64,000 bases of DNA, taken from positions 1-64,000 of the forward strand of contig PBDU01000018.1 of NCBI GenBank assembly GCA_002718195.1, in the 5' to 3' direction. The position numbers and the translations under genes are program-made. Below the pieces are notes generated by a model. It made no database searches. It saw only the letters and a program-made list of their open reading frames with translations, and was not told the origin of the DNA. Positions within the stretch are counted from its first letter, which is position 1. Every line of letters starts with the position of its first letter. Source of the stretch: Methanobacteriota archaeon (GTDB lineage: Archaea > Thermoplasmatota > Poseidoniia > Poseidoniales > Poseidoniaceae). Positions 41,344 through 50,940 of the stretch are shown here, piece after piece.

Positions 41344-43653
41344 TTAATCTAGAGAAATTCCGCCTCTTGTTTTCACAGCAATTCCTTTAGAGAAACTCAA
41401 TAGGTCTTCTGGAGTAGATTTAGAAATGCCATAGCCCAATAAATCTCCATTAGAATTGACGATTAGTGCTGGTTGGTCAATAGTCAGCCAAGGATCGCAT
41501 GCTTTGACAAATCCGTGGAATACATTACGTCCTTTTCTAACAAATGGTTCTGCATCATCTTCGACAACAACGACAGGAAGACCGGCTCCAGAGTTATTCC
41601 ATGGCATGTGCGGTTTGAAGGCATCTGGAATGGGTTTTGTTCTTGTGCCGTAAATTTTCTTTGCACCGGCTGAGGTAAGAGATAATCCACCATCATTCAG
41701 CCTTGGACTTGCGATGTGTTCACCACTTTTATCGATGATATTCTTTATCCTACCAGTGCTTGACATTATGTATGTACAGCCTTTTGACAAATTTTCTGCA
41801 TCGGTTATCGAGATGTTAAAGTGTACTGCCAACTTATCTCTAACTTGATTTTCCTTCAAGGAAGTCTTTGCCTCAGTTTTTTGCTCATCGCTCATCAAAT
41901 CAAGGAATTTAGATTTATCATCTAATATCTCATTTTCAAAAAGCAGATCATAACAACGTGAAAGTAGATCTTTAGGACCAAGGTCGAGCTTGATAATTTT
42001 TGCATCATGTACTCCAAGCCGTTCCAATTCTCTTCTAGCCCACGACAAATCGAGTTTTCTCTCCCAAATCCATTCTGGTCCCTCAACATGAGCAAATGGG
42101 TTGTTGTCTTCTAATGAATAAGGAATCAGACCAATTGGAGTCTGGATAAAAACCTGCAAATCTGGTGTGAATGTTGTCAATCTCATCAGTAGATCTAAGG
42201 TGAAATCTCTCCATGGCCCTTGTCTGCCGTAAAGAACTAAAGCAATATTGTTGTCACTATTACCGCCTATTTGGGAATATCTGGAATGAAGTAACCTTCT
42301 TGCTTGAACCACATATGGTCTTGAGAATGTGTCTTCCTCAGCCCAATGTATCCCACCTGTCCTAAATTGTGATTGTCCTGCGACAACCCAATCCCAAGAT
42401 GGCTCCCAGGAGCCCTGGGATGAACCACTTTCTTTAGCAGCACCTCTATCTGTGATCTTCATGTCTTGGATAATTTCTAATTCAAACCTCGGCATATGTG
42501 GATTTGTTGTTAGCCACAAGAATGCTTCTCTAAGGGCTGGGTGTTGGTGACTTCTTCTTTCTGCAAGCCTCCAAATCGAACCATCTCTAACTGCTTGCTT
42601 ACATCTGCTTATCTCTTGAAGAGTAATTTCTAGGTTATATCTTGCAAGTAATTTAGTTCTCTCCTCCTCATCTAATTTTCTTACCTCTTGAGGTGAGATC
42701 TGAGAAACAGAAGGCATAATAATCGGCCAGTGTTCTAGTTTTTCCAATTTTTCAGTACCCCATGGGCACAAAATTCTACCGTCTCGAGCAAATAATGCAT
42801 AAGCAGCTGAGTCAAACAAATCAGCTCCAAGAGCGACTAGCATGGGGAATAACATTGGATGACCACAGCCGAACATATGTCTTGGCCTTGAAGATGGCAA
42901 ATGAGGAATTGAAGAGAGCATTATTTTGACTAAATCTTTGTACATGTGCTGTTCCATAATGGGCACAATTCCACCTATTGGATGAACGGCAAAATCATAA
43001 TTGCCCATTCCAAACGCAGATTTTTCTCTTAGATCTTTGAAGGTGCCTCCCTGAATTGGTCCATTCAGCATTGTCTTATCGGCACAAGCAATACTCGATT
43101 CTGCCCTTGCAATCGTATCATCAACTGCTTGCTCAACTTCTTGCTTAGTCATGTCCGGTCTTGTGAAAACATCTAGCATAGTAGCAATATCCACGCCAAT
43201 ATTTTTCTGAAATTTTACAATTTCCTCAACCCCAACCTCAACATCTCCGTAAATGTAGGATTGGAATGTACCAGAATCGGTCATAATTACGCCGGGAAAG
43301 TCGATTAATTCATGAACTCCTGAATTGAGCGCTTTTTCCCTTAGATTGTCGTGCTTCCAAATGATGTATGAATTTGTGATTAATGCACCAATTCCATATC
43401 TGTCCCACATCTCCCTTGGTTCAATGGTTCTTATGTTTGGATTAATCACTGGTAACAGAGCAGGTGTCTCTAAGATTCCATGCTCTGTATGCAATTTTCC
43501 AATTCTTGCTCTCCCGTCTAGAGCGACAACCTCAAATTTGCCTTTGTCAACTTCTCTACATGGTTTAGGGTCTTCCCTACGGCCATCAGTCCAACTAGAC
43601 ATTGGACGGTGCTGACAGGCTTTGCGTTTGAACCCAGCGGCATTATCAGACAA
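41344..43653 (-). CDS. tgtA: Archaeosine tRNA-guanine transglycosylase with PUA domain; zinc ligands replaced
   Basis: 769 residues. The catalytic TIM barrel (~35-330) includes ALITNSYIIWKHDNLREKAL, MTDSGTFQSYIYGDVEV with the catalytic Asp, MLDVFTRPD, and HMFGCGHPMLFPMLVALGAD. The enzyme exchanges guanine-15 of tRNA for preQ0, on the way to archaeosine. The C-terminus is a PUA domain (DDAEPFVRKGRNVF, DLLSFSKGIAVKTRGG). Oddity: the usual zinc site FPCSCPVC...H is here WPIIMPSVS near residue 325, and the downstream His (LLxxHN) is Tyr (LLARYN), so all four ligands look lost. The middle (~410-640) is longer than in Pyrococcus. It overlaps nfu by 8 nt at its start. No frameshift is seen. Confidence 0.9.
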   Translation of the reverse strand: MSDNAAGFKRKACQHRPMSSWTDGRREDPKPCREVDKGKFEVVALDGRARIGKLHTEHGILETPALLPVINPNIRTIEPREMWDRYGIGALITNSYIIWKHDNLREKALNSGVHELIDFPGVIMTDSGTFQSYIYGDVEVGVEEIVKFQKNIGVDIATMLDVFTRPDMTKQEVEQAVDDTIARAESSIACADKTMLNGPIQGGTFKDLREKSAFGMGNYDFAVHPIGGIVPIMEQHMYKDLVKIMLSSIPHLPSSRPRHMFGCGHPMLFPMLVALGADLFDSAAYALFARDGRILCPWGTEKLEKLEHWPIIMPSVSQISPQEVRKLDEEERTKLLARYNLEITLQEISRCKQAVRDGSIWRLAERRSHQHPALREAFLWLTTNPHMPRFELEIIQDMKITDRGAAKESGSSQGSWEPSWDWVVAGQSQFRTGGIHWAEEDTFSRPYVVQARRLLHSRYSQIGGNSDNNIALVLYGRQGPWRDFTLDLLMRLTTFTPDLQVFIQTPIGLIPYSLEDNNPFAHVEGPEWIWERKLDLSWARRELERLGVHDAKIIKLDLGPKDLLSRCYDLLFENEILDDKSKFLDLMSDEQKTEAKTSLKENQVRDKLAVHFNISITDAENLSKGCTYIMSSTGRIKNIIDKSGEHIASPRLNDGGLSLTSAGAKKIYGTRTKPIPDAFKPHMPWNNSGAGLPVVVVEDDAEPFVRKGRNVFHGFVKACDPWLTIDQPALIVNSNGDLLGYGISKSTPEDLLSFSKGIAVKTRGGISLD

Positions 43654-44095
43654 ATTCTACATTTCCATGAGCCAGAATGAATTCTCTGCCCAGCTCGTCA
43701 AATGTGTCAAGCAATTTAGAATCAAATCTTACTCTCCAAACTTCTGGATCATTCTCTAAATCTTTCTTAATTCCATCCAGAGTTCCAGGTGCAGCACCAC
43801 AAGATAGACAAGCTCCAGTCAGATCAAGCACGAAATCTATTCCATTGTCGTTCTCCACTGCCGCTACGCACAGAATTCCTCCTCCATGACCAGATAATGC
43901 TGCTCGAACATCCCCGAGCCTTGTTAGCAGTCCTGGAACAAGATATTCAGTGCCGATTAAATCAGTCAATAGTGAATTTTTAAGTCTCAATTCCTCTTCA
44001 GGGTCAAGGATACTTTCCTCAATTCTTTTTTCTGCTTCTTGGCGCAATGAATCCTTTGCTTGCTGGGCATACATGTTTACCAAGTCATCGTCCAT
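43646..44095 (-). CDS. nfu: NifU C-terminal-like (Nfu) Fe-S carrier protein
   Basis: 149 residues. The N-terminal ~60 residues are a charged helical extension (MYAQQAKDSLRQEAEKRIEE). The Nfu domain follows: RLGDVRAALSGHGGGILCVA, then LTGACLSCGAAPGTLDGIKK with the C-x2-C that binds a bridging [4Fe-4S] cluster as a dimer. It transfers Fe-S clusters from the Suf scaffold to apoproteins. It is divergent from sufC, whose operon starts 118 nt away, and co-directional with tgtA, which it overlaps by 8 nt. Usual spacing is C-x2-C followed by P-x-S; here CLSCGAAPGT. Confidence 0.82.
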   Translation of the reverse strand: MDDDLVNMYAQQAKDSLRQEAEKRIEESILDPEEELRLKNSLLTDLIGTEYLVPGLLTRLGDVRAALSGHGGGILCVAAVENDNGIDFVLDLTGACLSCGAAPGTLDGIKKDLENDPEVWRVRFDSKLLDTFDELGREFILAHGNVEFV

Positions 44096-44213
44096 ATCAT
44101 GCCGATGACACGGTCCTATTTTGGTTAAACGATTTCACATTACAACAAGTGAGTTAATTATTCTAAACCAGCCATTGATAAGGGTGGAACTGAACGGATA
44201 ATCGGGGAGGAGT

Positions 44214-44951
44214 ATGTCCGAGTTGGTCCTAGATGTGAAAAACTTGCATGTGAGCATTGAAGGCTCACCTATTCTCAAAGGGTTAGACCTTCAAGTTAAA
44301 GAGGGAGAAGTCCATGCTATTATGGGAAGAAATGGAGCAGGGAAATCAACACTAGCAAGCGTTGTTATGGGTCACCCAGCATACGAAATCACAGATGGCG
44401 AGATACACTATCGTGGAACAGATATCAAGGAGATGGATGTCTTTGAAAGAGCAAGAGCAGGTATGTTCCTTTCTTTCCAATACCCTGCAGCGGTACCTGG
44501 GGTGAAGGTTGGAACTTTCCTCAAGAAATCCACTGAAGCGGTGCAAGGAGATAACTTCAATGCTAGAGAATTTCGCTCTGACATGAAAAACAACATGTCC
44601 TCATTGGACATCGATAGGTCTTATCTGAACAGATATGTCAATGATGGATTCAGTGGTGGAGAAAAGAAAAGACTAGAAATTCTTCAAATGATGATGTTGA
44701 AACCAAAAATGGCTATACTCGATGAAACCGATTCAGGTCTTGACATCGATGCAATGAAGATTGTGTCTGCGGGTGTCAACTCTGTTATTGATGGGAGTGG
44801 AGTTTTGGTAATTACTCACTATCAGAGGCTGCTGGATTATATCAAGCCAGACTTCGTCCATGTTATGATAGATGGTAAAATTGTCAAAAGCGGTGGACCA
44901 GAACTTGCTTTGAAACTTGAAGAAAAGGGCTACGACTGGTTGGATAACTGA
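44214..44951 (+). CDS. sufC: SufC, Fe-S assembly ATPase
   Basis: 245 residues of the ABC ATPase type: Walker A IMGRNGAGKSTLASVVMGHP near residue 40, Q-loop FLSFQYPAAVPGV, a signature GFSGGEKKRLEILQMMML near residue 145, and Walker B KMAILDETDSGLDIDA. These are the SufC-specific variants (DETDSGLD). SufC drives conformational change of the SufBC2D scaffold. GGGGAGGAG precedes the ATG. It is the first gene of sufCBDSET; the six genes are packed with gaps of 10 nt or less or overlaps. The divergent spacer to nfu should hold both promoters. Confidence 0.97.
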   Translation: MSELVLDVKNLHVSIEGSPILKGLDLQVKEGEVHAIMGRNGAGKSTLASVVMGHPAYEITDGEIHYRGTDIKEMDVFERARAGMFLSFQYPAAVPGVKVGTFLKKSTEAVQGDNFNAREFRSDMKNNMSSLDIDRSYLNRYVNDGFSGGEKKRLEILQMMMLKPKMAILDETDSGLDIDAMKIVSAGVNSVIDGSGVLVITHYQRLLDYIKPDFVHVMIDGKIVKSGGPELALKLEEKGYDWLDN

Positions 44952-44960
44952 GGTGTTTGT

Positions 44961-46367
44961 ATGAGCGACGAAGCAAGAGAAGCGGTAGGAGATTACCAAT
45001 TCGGATTTCATGACCCTGAGCACTCAACCATTAGGTTTGACAAAGGACTCAGTGAACAAGTTGTGAGAGATATCTCCGAACTAAAAGATGAGCCTGAATG
45101 GATGACTGAAATTAGGGTCAAAGCATTTCATCACTTCATGAAGGTAGAGATGCCGAAGTGGGGGAATACCGAATTGCTAGAATCAATCAATTTTGATAAT
45201 GTTACATATTTCTTGAGGTCAAGTGACAAGACCGAGAAATCATGGGACGATGTTCCTGAGGATATCAAAAATACGTTCAATAGACTAGGAATTCCAGAGG
45301 CAGAACAAAAATGGCTTGGTGGTGTTACTGCTCAATATGAATCAGAAGCAGTATACCATTCAATTCGAGAAGATCTTGAAGAACAAGGAGTGATATTCCT
45401 TGACATGGATTCAGGTCTGAAGCAGTACCCTGAAATTGTGAAGGAATACTTCAACTCCGTTGTCCCTTATACCGACAATAAATTCTCAGCATTGAATACC
45501 GCTGTTTGGTCTGGAGGTTCATTCATTTACGTTCCAAGTGGCGTTAATGTGGAAATGCCTGTTCAATCATACTTTAGAATAAATTCGAAGAACATGGGTC
45601 AATTTGAAAGAACTCTTATCGTAGTGGATGAGGGCTCATCACTGCATTATGTAGAAGGATGCACTGCTCCAACATATTCTACTGATTCATTGCACGCTGC
45701 AGTTGTAGAATTAGTAGCCCTAAAAGGTGCTAAAATCAGATATTCGACAATCCAAAATTGGTCTGCAAATGTGTACAATTTGGTGACTAAGAGGGCTGTT
45801 GCACATGAAGATGCAACTATCGAATGGGTTGATGGAAACATTGGCTCTAAATTGACAATGAAGTATCCTGCGGTTATTCTCAAGGGAGAGCGCTCCCATG
45901 CTGAGGTAATTTCAGTCGCATATGCAGGCAAAGGTCAACATCAAGACGCTGGTTCAAAGGTTCACCACTTAGCAAGCCACACAACCTCTAACATTCTATC
46001 TAAATCAATTTCAAAAGATGGAGGAAGATCGACTTACAGAGGCATGCTGCAAGTTCTTCCAAAAGCTAAAGGCTGCAAATCAAAAGTAGTTTGTGATGCA
46101 TTAATGCTTGATGAATATAGCCAGTCGGACACATACCCAACAATGGAGGTTGGTAATTCTTCAGCAGATTTAGAACACGAAGCGAGTGTTTCCAAGGTTA
46201 GCGATTCACAATTGTTCTACCTGATGAGTAGAGGATTGAATGAAGAGCAGGCTATGGGAATTATAGTTAACGGATTCTTTGAGCCATTCACTAGAGAGTT
46301 ACCGATGGAATATGCATCTGAATTGAACAAATTGCTCAATATCGAGATGGAGGGTTCCATTGGATGA
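44961..46367 (+). CDS. sufB: SufB, Fe-S scaffold protein
   Basis: 468 residues with the SufB/D beta-helix: [60 protein letters not shown], then [18 protein letters not shown] [20 protein letters not shown]. The Cys in VEGCTAP corresponds to the scaffold region used for cluster building. It forms SufBC2D with its neighbours. The start follows a TGAGGTG junction at the sufC stop. Its 3' end overlaps sufD by 4 nt (ATGA). Confidence 0.97.
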   Translation: MSDEAREAVGDYQFGFHDPEHSTIRFDKGLSEQVVRDISELKDEPEWMTEIRVKAFHHFMKVEMPKWGNTELLESINFDNVTYFLRSSDKTEKSWDDVPEDIKNTFNRLGIPEAEQKWLGGVTAQYESEAVYHSIREDLEEQGVIFLDMDSGLKQYPEIVKEYFNSVVPYTDNKFSALNTAVWSGGSFIYVPSGVNVEMPVQSYFRINSKNMGQFERTLIVVDEGSSLHYVEGCTAPTYSTDSLHAAVVELVALKGAKIRYSTIQNWSANVYNLVTKRAVAHEDATIEWVDGNIGSKLTMKYPAVILKGERSHAEVISVAYAGKGQHQDAGSKVHHLASHTTSNILSKSISKDGGRSTYRGMLQVLPKAKGCKSKVVCDALMLDEYSQSDTYPTMEVGNSSADLEHEASVSKVSDSQLFYLMSRGLNEEQAMGIIVNGFFEPFTRELPMEYASELNKLLNIEMEGSIG

Positions 46368-47425
46368 TGTATCAAAAAATGCAAAGTCCACCAAGATACA
46401 ACCACCTCTGGAAGTACACCCCTTGGAGGGAGGTATCTCCAGGTAAGTTATCGGACAAACCGGAATTCCAAGAATCTGGTTTAGTTTATCTTAATTCTGA
46501 AAGCGAGCAATCGATGGGTTTCTCTGTACAAACAGAGGGTTCTGTTCCTCTATCCAGCGAAGATATAGCACGTGCATGTTTGTCCCAAGAGGCAACTAAA
46601 ACACATGTAATTGATTTGAACGGGAACGAGGATATGGTAAATTTGAGAATTGATGCCAATTCGGAATTTTCTATAATGAGGATTCATTTCAACGTAAAGC
46701 AGTCATCAAAAGTTTGCGTGGAGGTAGTTGGTACTGCCTCCTGGTTCGGGCTTTTGATAACAGGGAAAATAAATTCAAATTGTCACTTTGATTTTGGTTA
46801 TTCAGAGAAGCTTCCTGAGTCTTCAAGAGTTGTTAGATGCGAGGATTGGAGGTTAAACAGAAGCTCAGTCTTTAACATGGCAGGATTATCTACTCAATCA
46901 TTTAGGCGCAAATCAGACCTAAGAATCTCATTGGAGGAAAGTTCTTCAGAGTTCTATGGTAGTCTCGCAGTTCATGGTCTTGGAAGTAAGAAAGATGATA
47001 CTCACGTAGAAATCGATCATCAAGTTGGTAATACATTCTCTGATTTGAATATCAAAACTGCATGCGATGAAAGCAGTCGCAGTATCTCTACGGGTAGGTT
47101 GTACATCAGAGAAGGAGCAGACGGAGTCGACTCGGGTCAGGTTTTCCGAAATCTTTTGCTTAGCGAAAAAGCAAGGGCTGATTCAATACCTGAGTTGGAG
47201 GTTTACGCAGATGATGTGCAAGCCCGTCACGGTGCGGCAAGTGCTCCTGTTGATGAAGAGTTGATTTACTATCTAATGAGTAGAGGTTTAGACAGAGAAA
47301 ATTCAATATCTACACTTGTTGAAGGTTTCTTAGCAGATGCTTATAGTAACTTGAAAAGCGAGAAATTAAGAGAAGAGATGAGAACTAGGCTTAGGATTCA
47401 TCTTGACTGCCTAGCAAATCATTGA
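46364..47425 (+). CDS. sufD: SufD, Fe-S scaffold partner
   Basis: 353 residues. Sequence similarity to SufB is confined to the C-terminal half ([74 protein letters not shown]). The N-terminus is SufD-like ([18 protein letters not shown]). It pairs with SufB. The HGAASAP segment carries the conserved SufD His that helps build the cluster. Overlap with sufB and the TGAGGTG link to sufS show a single message. Confidence 0.92.
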   Translation: MMYQKMQSPPRYNHLWKYTPWREVSPGKLSDKPEFQESGLVYLNSESEQSMGFSVQTEGSVPLSSEDIARACLSQEATKTHVIDLNGNEDMVNLRIDANSEFSIMRIHFNVKQSSKVCVEVVGTASWFGLLITGKINSNCHFDFGYSEKLPESSRVVRCEDWRLNRSSVFNMAGLSTQSFRRKSDLRISLEESSSEFYGSLAVHGLGSKKDDTHVEIDHQVGNTFSDLNIKTACDESSRSISTGRLYIREGADGVDSGQVFRNLLLSEKARADSIPELEVYADDVQARHGAASAPVDEELIYYLMSRGLDRENSISTLVEGFLADAYSNLKSEKLREEMRTRLRIHLDCLANH

Positions 47426-47434
47426 GGTGGAAAT

Positions 47435-48631
47435 GTGGTCGTACCTAGAACTGATTTTCCAATCCTGAACAGGGAGATTCATGGTAAGAAATTAGTATAT
47501 CTCGATAATGCGGCTACGACTCAAAAGCCAAAGGTAGTAATCGATGCTATGAATAATTATTATGAGAATTATAATTCAAATGTTCATAGAGCAGTACATC
47601 TAATGGCTGGTGAAGCAACCGATTCTTATGAGTCATGTAGGACTACCTTGAAGAATTGGTTCAACGCTGAAAGGGCTATCTTCACATCTGGGACTACTGA
47701 AGCAATCAATTTGGCTGCACACGCATGGGGTAAAGAAAATCTCAGGTCAGGAGATGTAGTATTGATGACTGAGATGGAGCATCACTCCGACATAGTTCCC
47801 TGGCAACTTCTTGCTGACGACTTAGATATAGAATTAAGATATATCCCTGTGAAGGAAGACTTCACTTTAGATTTGGAGGCCTTTGATGCCTCTTTGGATG
47901 GTGTGAAATTAGTGTGTATCGTACACACATCCAATGTATTAGGCGTCAGAAATCCGATAGAGTACGTAATCGAAAAATCTCACTCCATAGGTGCGAAAGT
48001 ACTGATTGACGCTGCTCAAGGTGTTCCGCATAAACAGATTGACTTCGAAAAATCTGGTGCCGATTTTATGGCTATGTCCGCTCATAAGATGATGGGTCCA
48101 ACTGGAATAGGGGCACTCCTAGTCACAGAAGAAATATTTCAGTCCATGAGACCGTTTATGGGTGGAGGAGATATGATTCAGACGGTCACTCTTAAAGGAT
48201 CAACATACCAAGACAATGAGCACAAGTTCGAAGCAGGTACTCCTAAAATTGCAGAAGCAATTGGCTGGAAGGCAGCCTTAGATTACATGGCAAATATCGA
48301 TTTGGAAGCAGAACACTCAAGACTAGTCGAAATAGCGAAATGGACTTCAAGTCAACTTGAGGACTTGGGTGCAACAATCTATGGCAGATATTCTGAACAA
48401 GATGCTGCAGTGGTCTCATTCTTATTCGATAATTTACATCCTGAAGATTTAGCTCATTACTTGGATGCGATGGGATTTGCAATAAGAACGGGTCACCATT
48501 GTGCTCAACCATTACTTGAGAGACTTGGAGTTAAAGGCACAGCCAGGGCATCGTTTTACCTTTACAACACAATGGAAGAAGCAGTTGAATTTATTGAAGC
48601 AGTAAAATACGTCCTGGAAAAGTTCGGTTAG
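47435..48631 (+). CDS. sufS: SufS, cysteine desulfurase
   Basis: 398 residues, class V PLP enzyme. YLDNAATTQKPKVVIDAMNN starts the fold; FTSGTTEAINLAAHAWG and MEHHSDIVPWQLLADD follow; MSAHKMMGPTGIGALLV holds the PLP Lys near residue 218; RTGHHCAQPLLERLGVKGTA holds the catalytic Cys near 357. This is the SufS (group II) type that passes persulfide to SufE. It starts with GTG at 47435, 4 nt after GAGGTGG overlapping the sufD stop. Confidence 0.97.
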   Translation: MVVPRTDFPILNREIHGKKLVYLDNAATTQKPKVVIDAMNNYYENYNSNVHRAVHLMAGEATDSYESCRTTLKNWFNAERAIFTSGTTEAINLAAHAWGKENLRSGDVVLMTEMEHHSDIVPWQLLADDLDIELRYIPVKEDFTLDLEAFDASLDGVKLVCIVHTSNVLGVRNPIEYVIEKSHSIGAKVLIDAAQGVPHKQIDFEKSGADFMAMSAHKMMGPTGIGALLVTEEIFQSMRPFMGGGDMIQTVTLKGSTYQDNEHKFEAGTPKIAEAIGWKAALDYMANIDLEAEHSRLVEIAKWTSSQLEDLGATIYGRYSEQDAAVVSFLFDNLHPEDLAHYLDAMGFAIRTGHHCAQPLLERLGVKGTARASFYLYNTMEEAVEFIEAVKYVLEKFG

Positions 48632-48639
48632 GTGAGAGC

Positions 48640-49038
48640 GTGAACGAGGCACTTGAGGAGATTCTTGATGAATTTGAAGAAATCGAGGATAGAATGGAAA
48701 AATTTGAATTCCTGCATGATCTTTCCGATGAATTAAACCAATTGCCTACTGAAGAATGGACTGATTCCACAAGAATCGATGGCTGTCAGAGTGAAGCCCA
48801 TGTAAAGGTCTGGATTGATTCTGGTCTTGTTCAATTTCGAGGGGGAGCAGATGCTTCGATTGTAGCTGGACTAATGGGTATAATTTCCATTGCAGTTCAT
48901 GGGCAAACAGTTGAATATGTAAGAGCCCTTCAACCAGAATTCCTTGCCAGGACAGGTCTACTAAATTCCCTAACCCCTTCTCGGTCCAATGGATTCAGAA
49001 ATATATTTTCAAGAGTCAAAATAGCAATAGGTGAGTAA
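48640..49038 (+). CDS. sufE: SufE, sulfur acceptor protein
   Basis: 132 residues: LDEFEEIEDRMEKFEFLHDL, then RIDGCQSEAHVKVWIDSGLV, where the Cys near residue 49 accepts persulfide from SufS, and GLMGIISIAVHGQTVEYVRA with SLTPSRSNGFRNIF. All standard SufE blocks are present. It starts with GTG at 48640 after GGTGAG. SufE together with SufS is a bacterial-style pair, suggesting an acquired suf operon in this archaeal lineage. Confidence 0.93.
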   Translation: MNEALEEILDEFEEIEDRMEKFEFLHDLSDELNQLPTEEWTDSTRIDGCQSEAHVKVWIDSGLVQFRGGADASIVAGLMGIISIAVHGQTVEYVRALQPEFLARTGLLNSLTPSRSNGFRNIFSRVKIAIGE

Positions 49039-49039
49039 A

Positions 49040-49357
49040 ATGGTTACCAAGCAAGACGTACTAGATTCTCTGCAAGAAGTATTTGACCCAGAATTACAAA
49101 TTACCATAGTGGAATTAGGACTTGTTTATGACGTCAAGTTTGAACAAAAAGAGGAGGGTACTCATGCTGAAATAGATTTGACTCTAACAAGCCCGGGATG
49201 TCCTGTGGCTCCGGAAATAATGGCTAACACTCATAGAGCTGCATTGAAAACCGAGGGAGTAGATTCCGTGCATGTGAACCTTGTTTGGAGTCCAAGATGG
49301 GATCCAAAAATTCATGCATCAGATGATGCTAAAATGGACATGGATATCTGGGATTGA
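49040..49357 (+). CDS. sufT: SufT/MIP18-like (DUF59) Fe-S maturation protein
   Basis: About 105 residues: VLDSLQEVFDPELQITIVEL GLVYD is the DUF59 core (DPE...I..LGL), followed by LTLTSPGCPVAPEIMANTHR with the conserved Cys and VNLVWSPRWDP. SufT/MIP18 proteins help insert clusters into target proteins. The ATG at 49040 is preceded by GGTGA; a GTG at 49031 also lies in frame, inside the sufE end. It ends the suf operon and abuts the convergent DRG gene with no spacer. Confidence 0.9.
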   Translation: MVTKQDVLDSLQEVFDPELQITIVELGLVYDVKFEQKEEGTHAEIDLTLTSPGCPVAPEIMANTHRAALKTEGVDSVHVNLVWSPRWDPKIHASDDAKMDMDIWD

Positions 49358-50473
49358 TTATCTCTTTGTCACAATAGTCAACAAATCACCATCTTTCAAA
49401 AGGTGGTCTATTCCAACCCTCTGCCAATCGAATTTAGCACTTGGTCCCTTGACTTTTGCATATCTGAATTTCCTGACGAAATCTCTGTGTAATTTATTAC
49501 AAATAGTCTCAACAGTAGAGTCGTCTTTTACTATCAGTGGTTCCTCTAAGTCTGCTTCGCCACCCTGGGGCTTCAAAAATACCCTCATGAAACCTAGATT
49601 ATCATAGATGAAGTCCTTCAATTCTTCTAATCCCCATTCCTTGAAAGCAGATATTCGCATAATAGGCCAACCTTCAGGAAGGGTAGATTCTGAATGTTGC
49701 AGTTGTTCTTCAGTTGCTAAATCTATCTTGTTAATTGCAACAACCGCTTTTTCATAAACTCGATTTTGTGCTAAAGCATCAACAATTTGTTCTGCGGTAG
49801 CGTTGTGTCGAAGTGTTACAAGAGCGCTAGTATAGCCAAACATTCGAATGATATCACCCATCTCTTCAGTGGTTAGGTGAGTTTGTTCTATGGTTGTACG
49901 AATGTCTATCCCACCTTTGTCGACTCTCTTAATGAAAACAGGAGGTCGGGTTTCATTCAATCTCAATCCAGCATTATGCAATTCCCTGTAAAGAACGTTG
50001 AAGTGAGAATCTTGGAAAGGATCTACAATGAACAAAACCATGTCGGCAGCCCTAATTACACCAATGATTTCTTTTCCTCTGCCTTTTCCTTCAGCAGCAC
50101 CTTTAATCAGCCCAGGCAAGTCCAAAATTTGGATTTTAGCACCCCTGTGCTCCATTAATCCAGGAATGCAAGTAAGGGTAGTAAAAGCGAAGTTTCCTGC
50201 CTCTGAGTCCGCACCGGTTACCTTAGTGATCAGTGTAGATTTACCAACGCTAGGGAAACCAACAAGGGCTACTGTAGCATCACCTGACTTTTTTACTTCA
50301 AATCCTTTTGCTGGACCACTAGCTCTGCTGCTTGCAGCTACTTTCTCTTCCTTCAGTTTTAATTGCGCAATCTTCGCTTTAAGTCTTCCAATGTGGGCAT
50401 TGGTTGCTTTGTTTTTCTGGGTTTTATGTATTTCATCATAGAGTGCCTGGATTTGCTCTTTGATAGTAGCCAT
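49358..50473 (-). CDS. DRG-family GTPase with TGS domain
   Basis: 371 residues. N-terminal helical region (ATIKEQIQALYDEIHKTQKN). The G domain has ALVGFPSVGKSTLITKVTGA (G1), FTTLTCIPG (G2), ILDLPGLIKGAAEGKGRGKE (G3) and AINKIDLA (G4). The C-terminal TGS domain (VFLKPQGGEADLEEPLIVKD, DWQRVGIDHLLKDGDLLTIV) completes the DRG/Rbg architecture. Eukaryotic DRGs associate with translating ribosomes; the archaeal homologue is likely similar. Complete and typical. It is divergent from the DUF1801-like gene. Confidence 0.95.
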   Translation of the reverse strand: MATIKEQIQALYDEIHKTQKNKATNAHIGRLKAKIAQLKLKEEKVAASSRASGPAKGFEVKKSGDATVALVGFPSVGKSTLITKVTGADSEAGNFAFTTLTCIPGLMEHRGAKIQILDLPGLIKGAAEGKGRGKEIIGVIRAADMVLFIVDPFQDSHFNVLYRELHNAGLRLNETRPPVFIKRVDKGGIDIRTTIEQTHLTTEEMGDIIRMFGYTSALVTLRHNATAEQIVDALAQNRVYEKAVVAINKIDLATEEQLQHSESTLPEGWPIMRISAFKEWGLEELKDFIYDNLGFMRVFLKPQGGEADLEEPLIVKDDSTVETICNKLHRDFVRKFRYAKVKGPSAKFDWQRVGIDHLLKDGDLLTIVTKR

Positions 50474-50527
50474 AGCACTCCCCCCAAAACCAATGCCGTA
50501 GTACCATATTCTTCAATCTCCCGCTGA

Positions 50528-50929
50528 TTGTCCACCTTATCGATTAGAAAAAGTCAATACAGAGATTCATGTGGTTATTTCATGGACTATGTTTGTCCCA
50601 ACATAGGGCTTCTACCAATATGGGATGAGTTGACAAAACATTGTAAGAAATATGAGGCAATTATGTCGATTAAGAAAGATGAAATCGGATATTATAGATT
50701 GGAAACTCCGTCTAAGAAACCCTTCATTGCGACCTGTGTTCAGAAAAAGCATGTTGGATTATATTCGGTAGTTATGTATAGGCATCCGCAAGTAATTCCT
50801 AAAGAACTAGAGGATTTCAGAATAGGTAAGTCCTGCATGGGATTTGTTGATTTTGACGAGAGTTTTGACTTAATCCCTCAATTGCTTGACAATATCTTCC
50901 AGCATTATGCGAGTACTGAAAAATTCTGA
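50528..50929 (+). CDS. DUF1801-like small protein
   Basis: Up to 133 residues; TTG at 50528 opens the frame, and an ATG at 50582 would give 115 residues. IGYYRLETPSKKPFIATCVQ, KKHVGLYSVVMYRHP, and FRIGKSCMGFVDFDE resemble the K-x-H-V-x-L-Y and GKSC-x-F signatures of the DUF1801/YdhG fold. No active site can be named. It is followed 12 nt later by another unknown gene, with GAAGGGTGAAA as ribosome site. Confidence 0.5.
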   Translation: MSTLSIRKSQYRDSCGYFMDYVCPNIGLLPIWDELTKHCKKYEAIMSIKKDEIGYYRLETPSKKPFIATCVQKKHVGLYSVVMYRHPQVIPKELEDFRIGKSCMGFVDFDESFDLIPQLLDNIFQHYASTEKF

Positions 50930-50940
50930 AGGGTGAAAAA

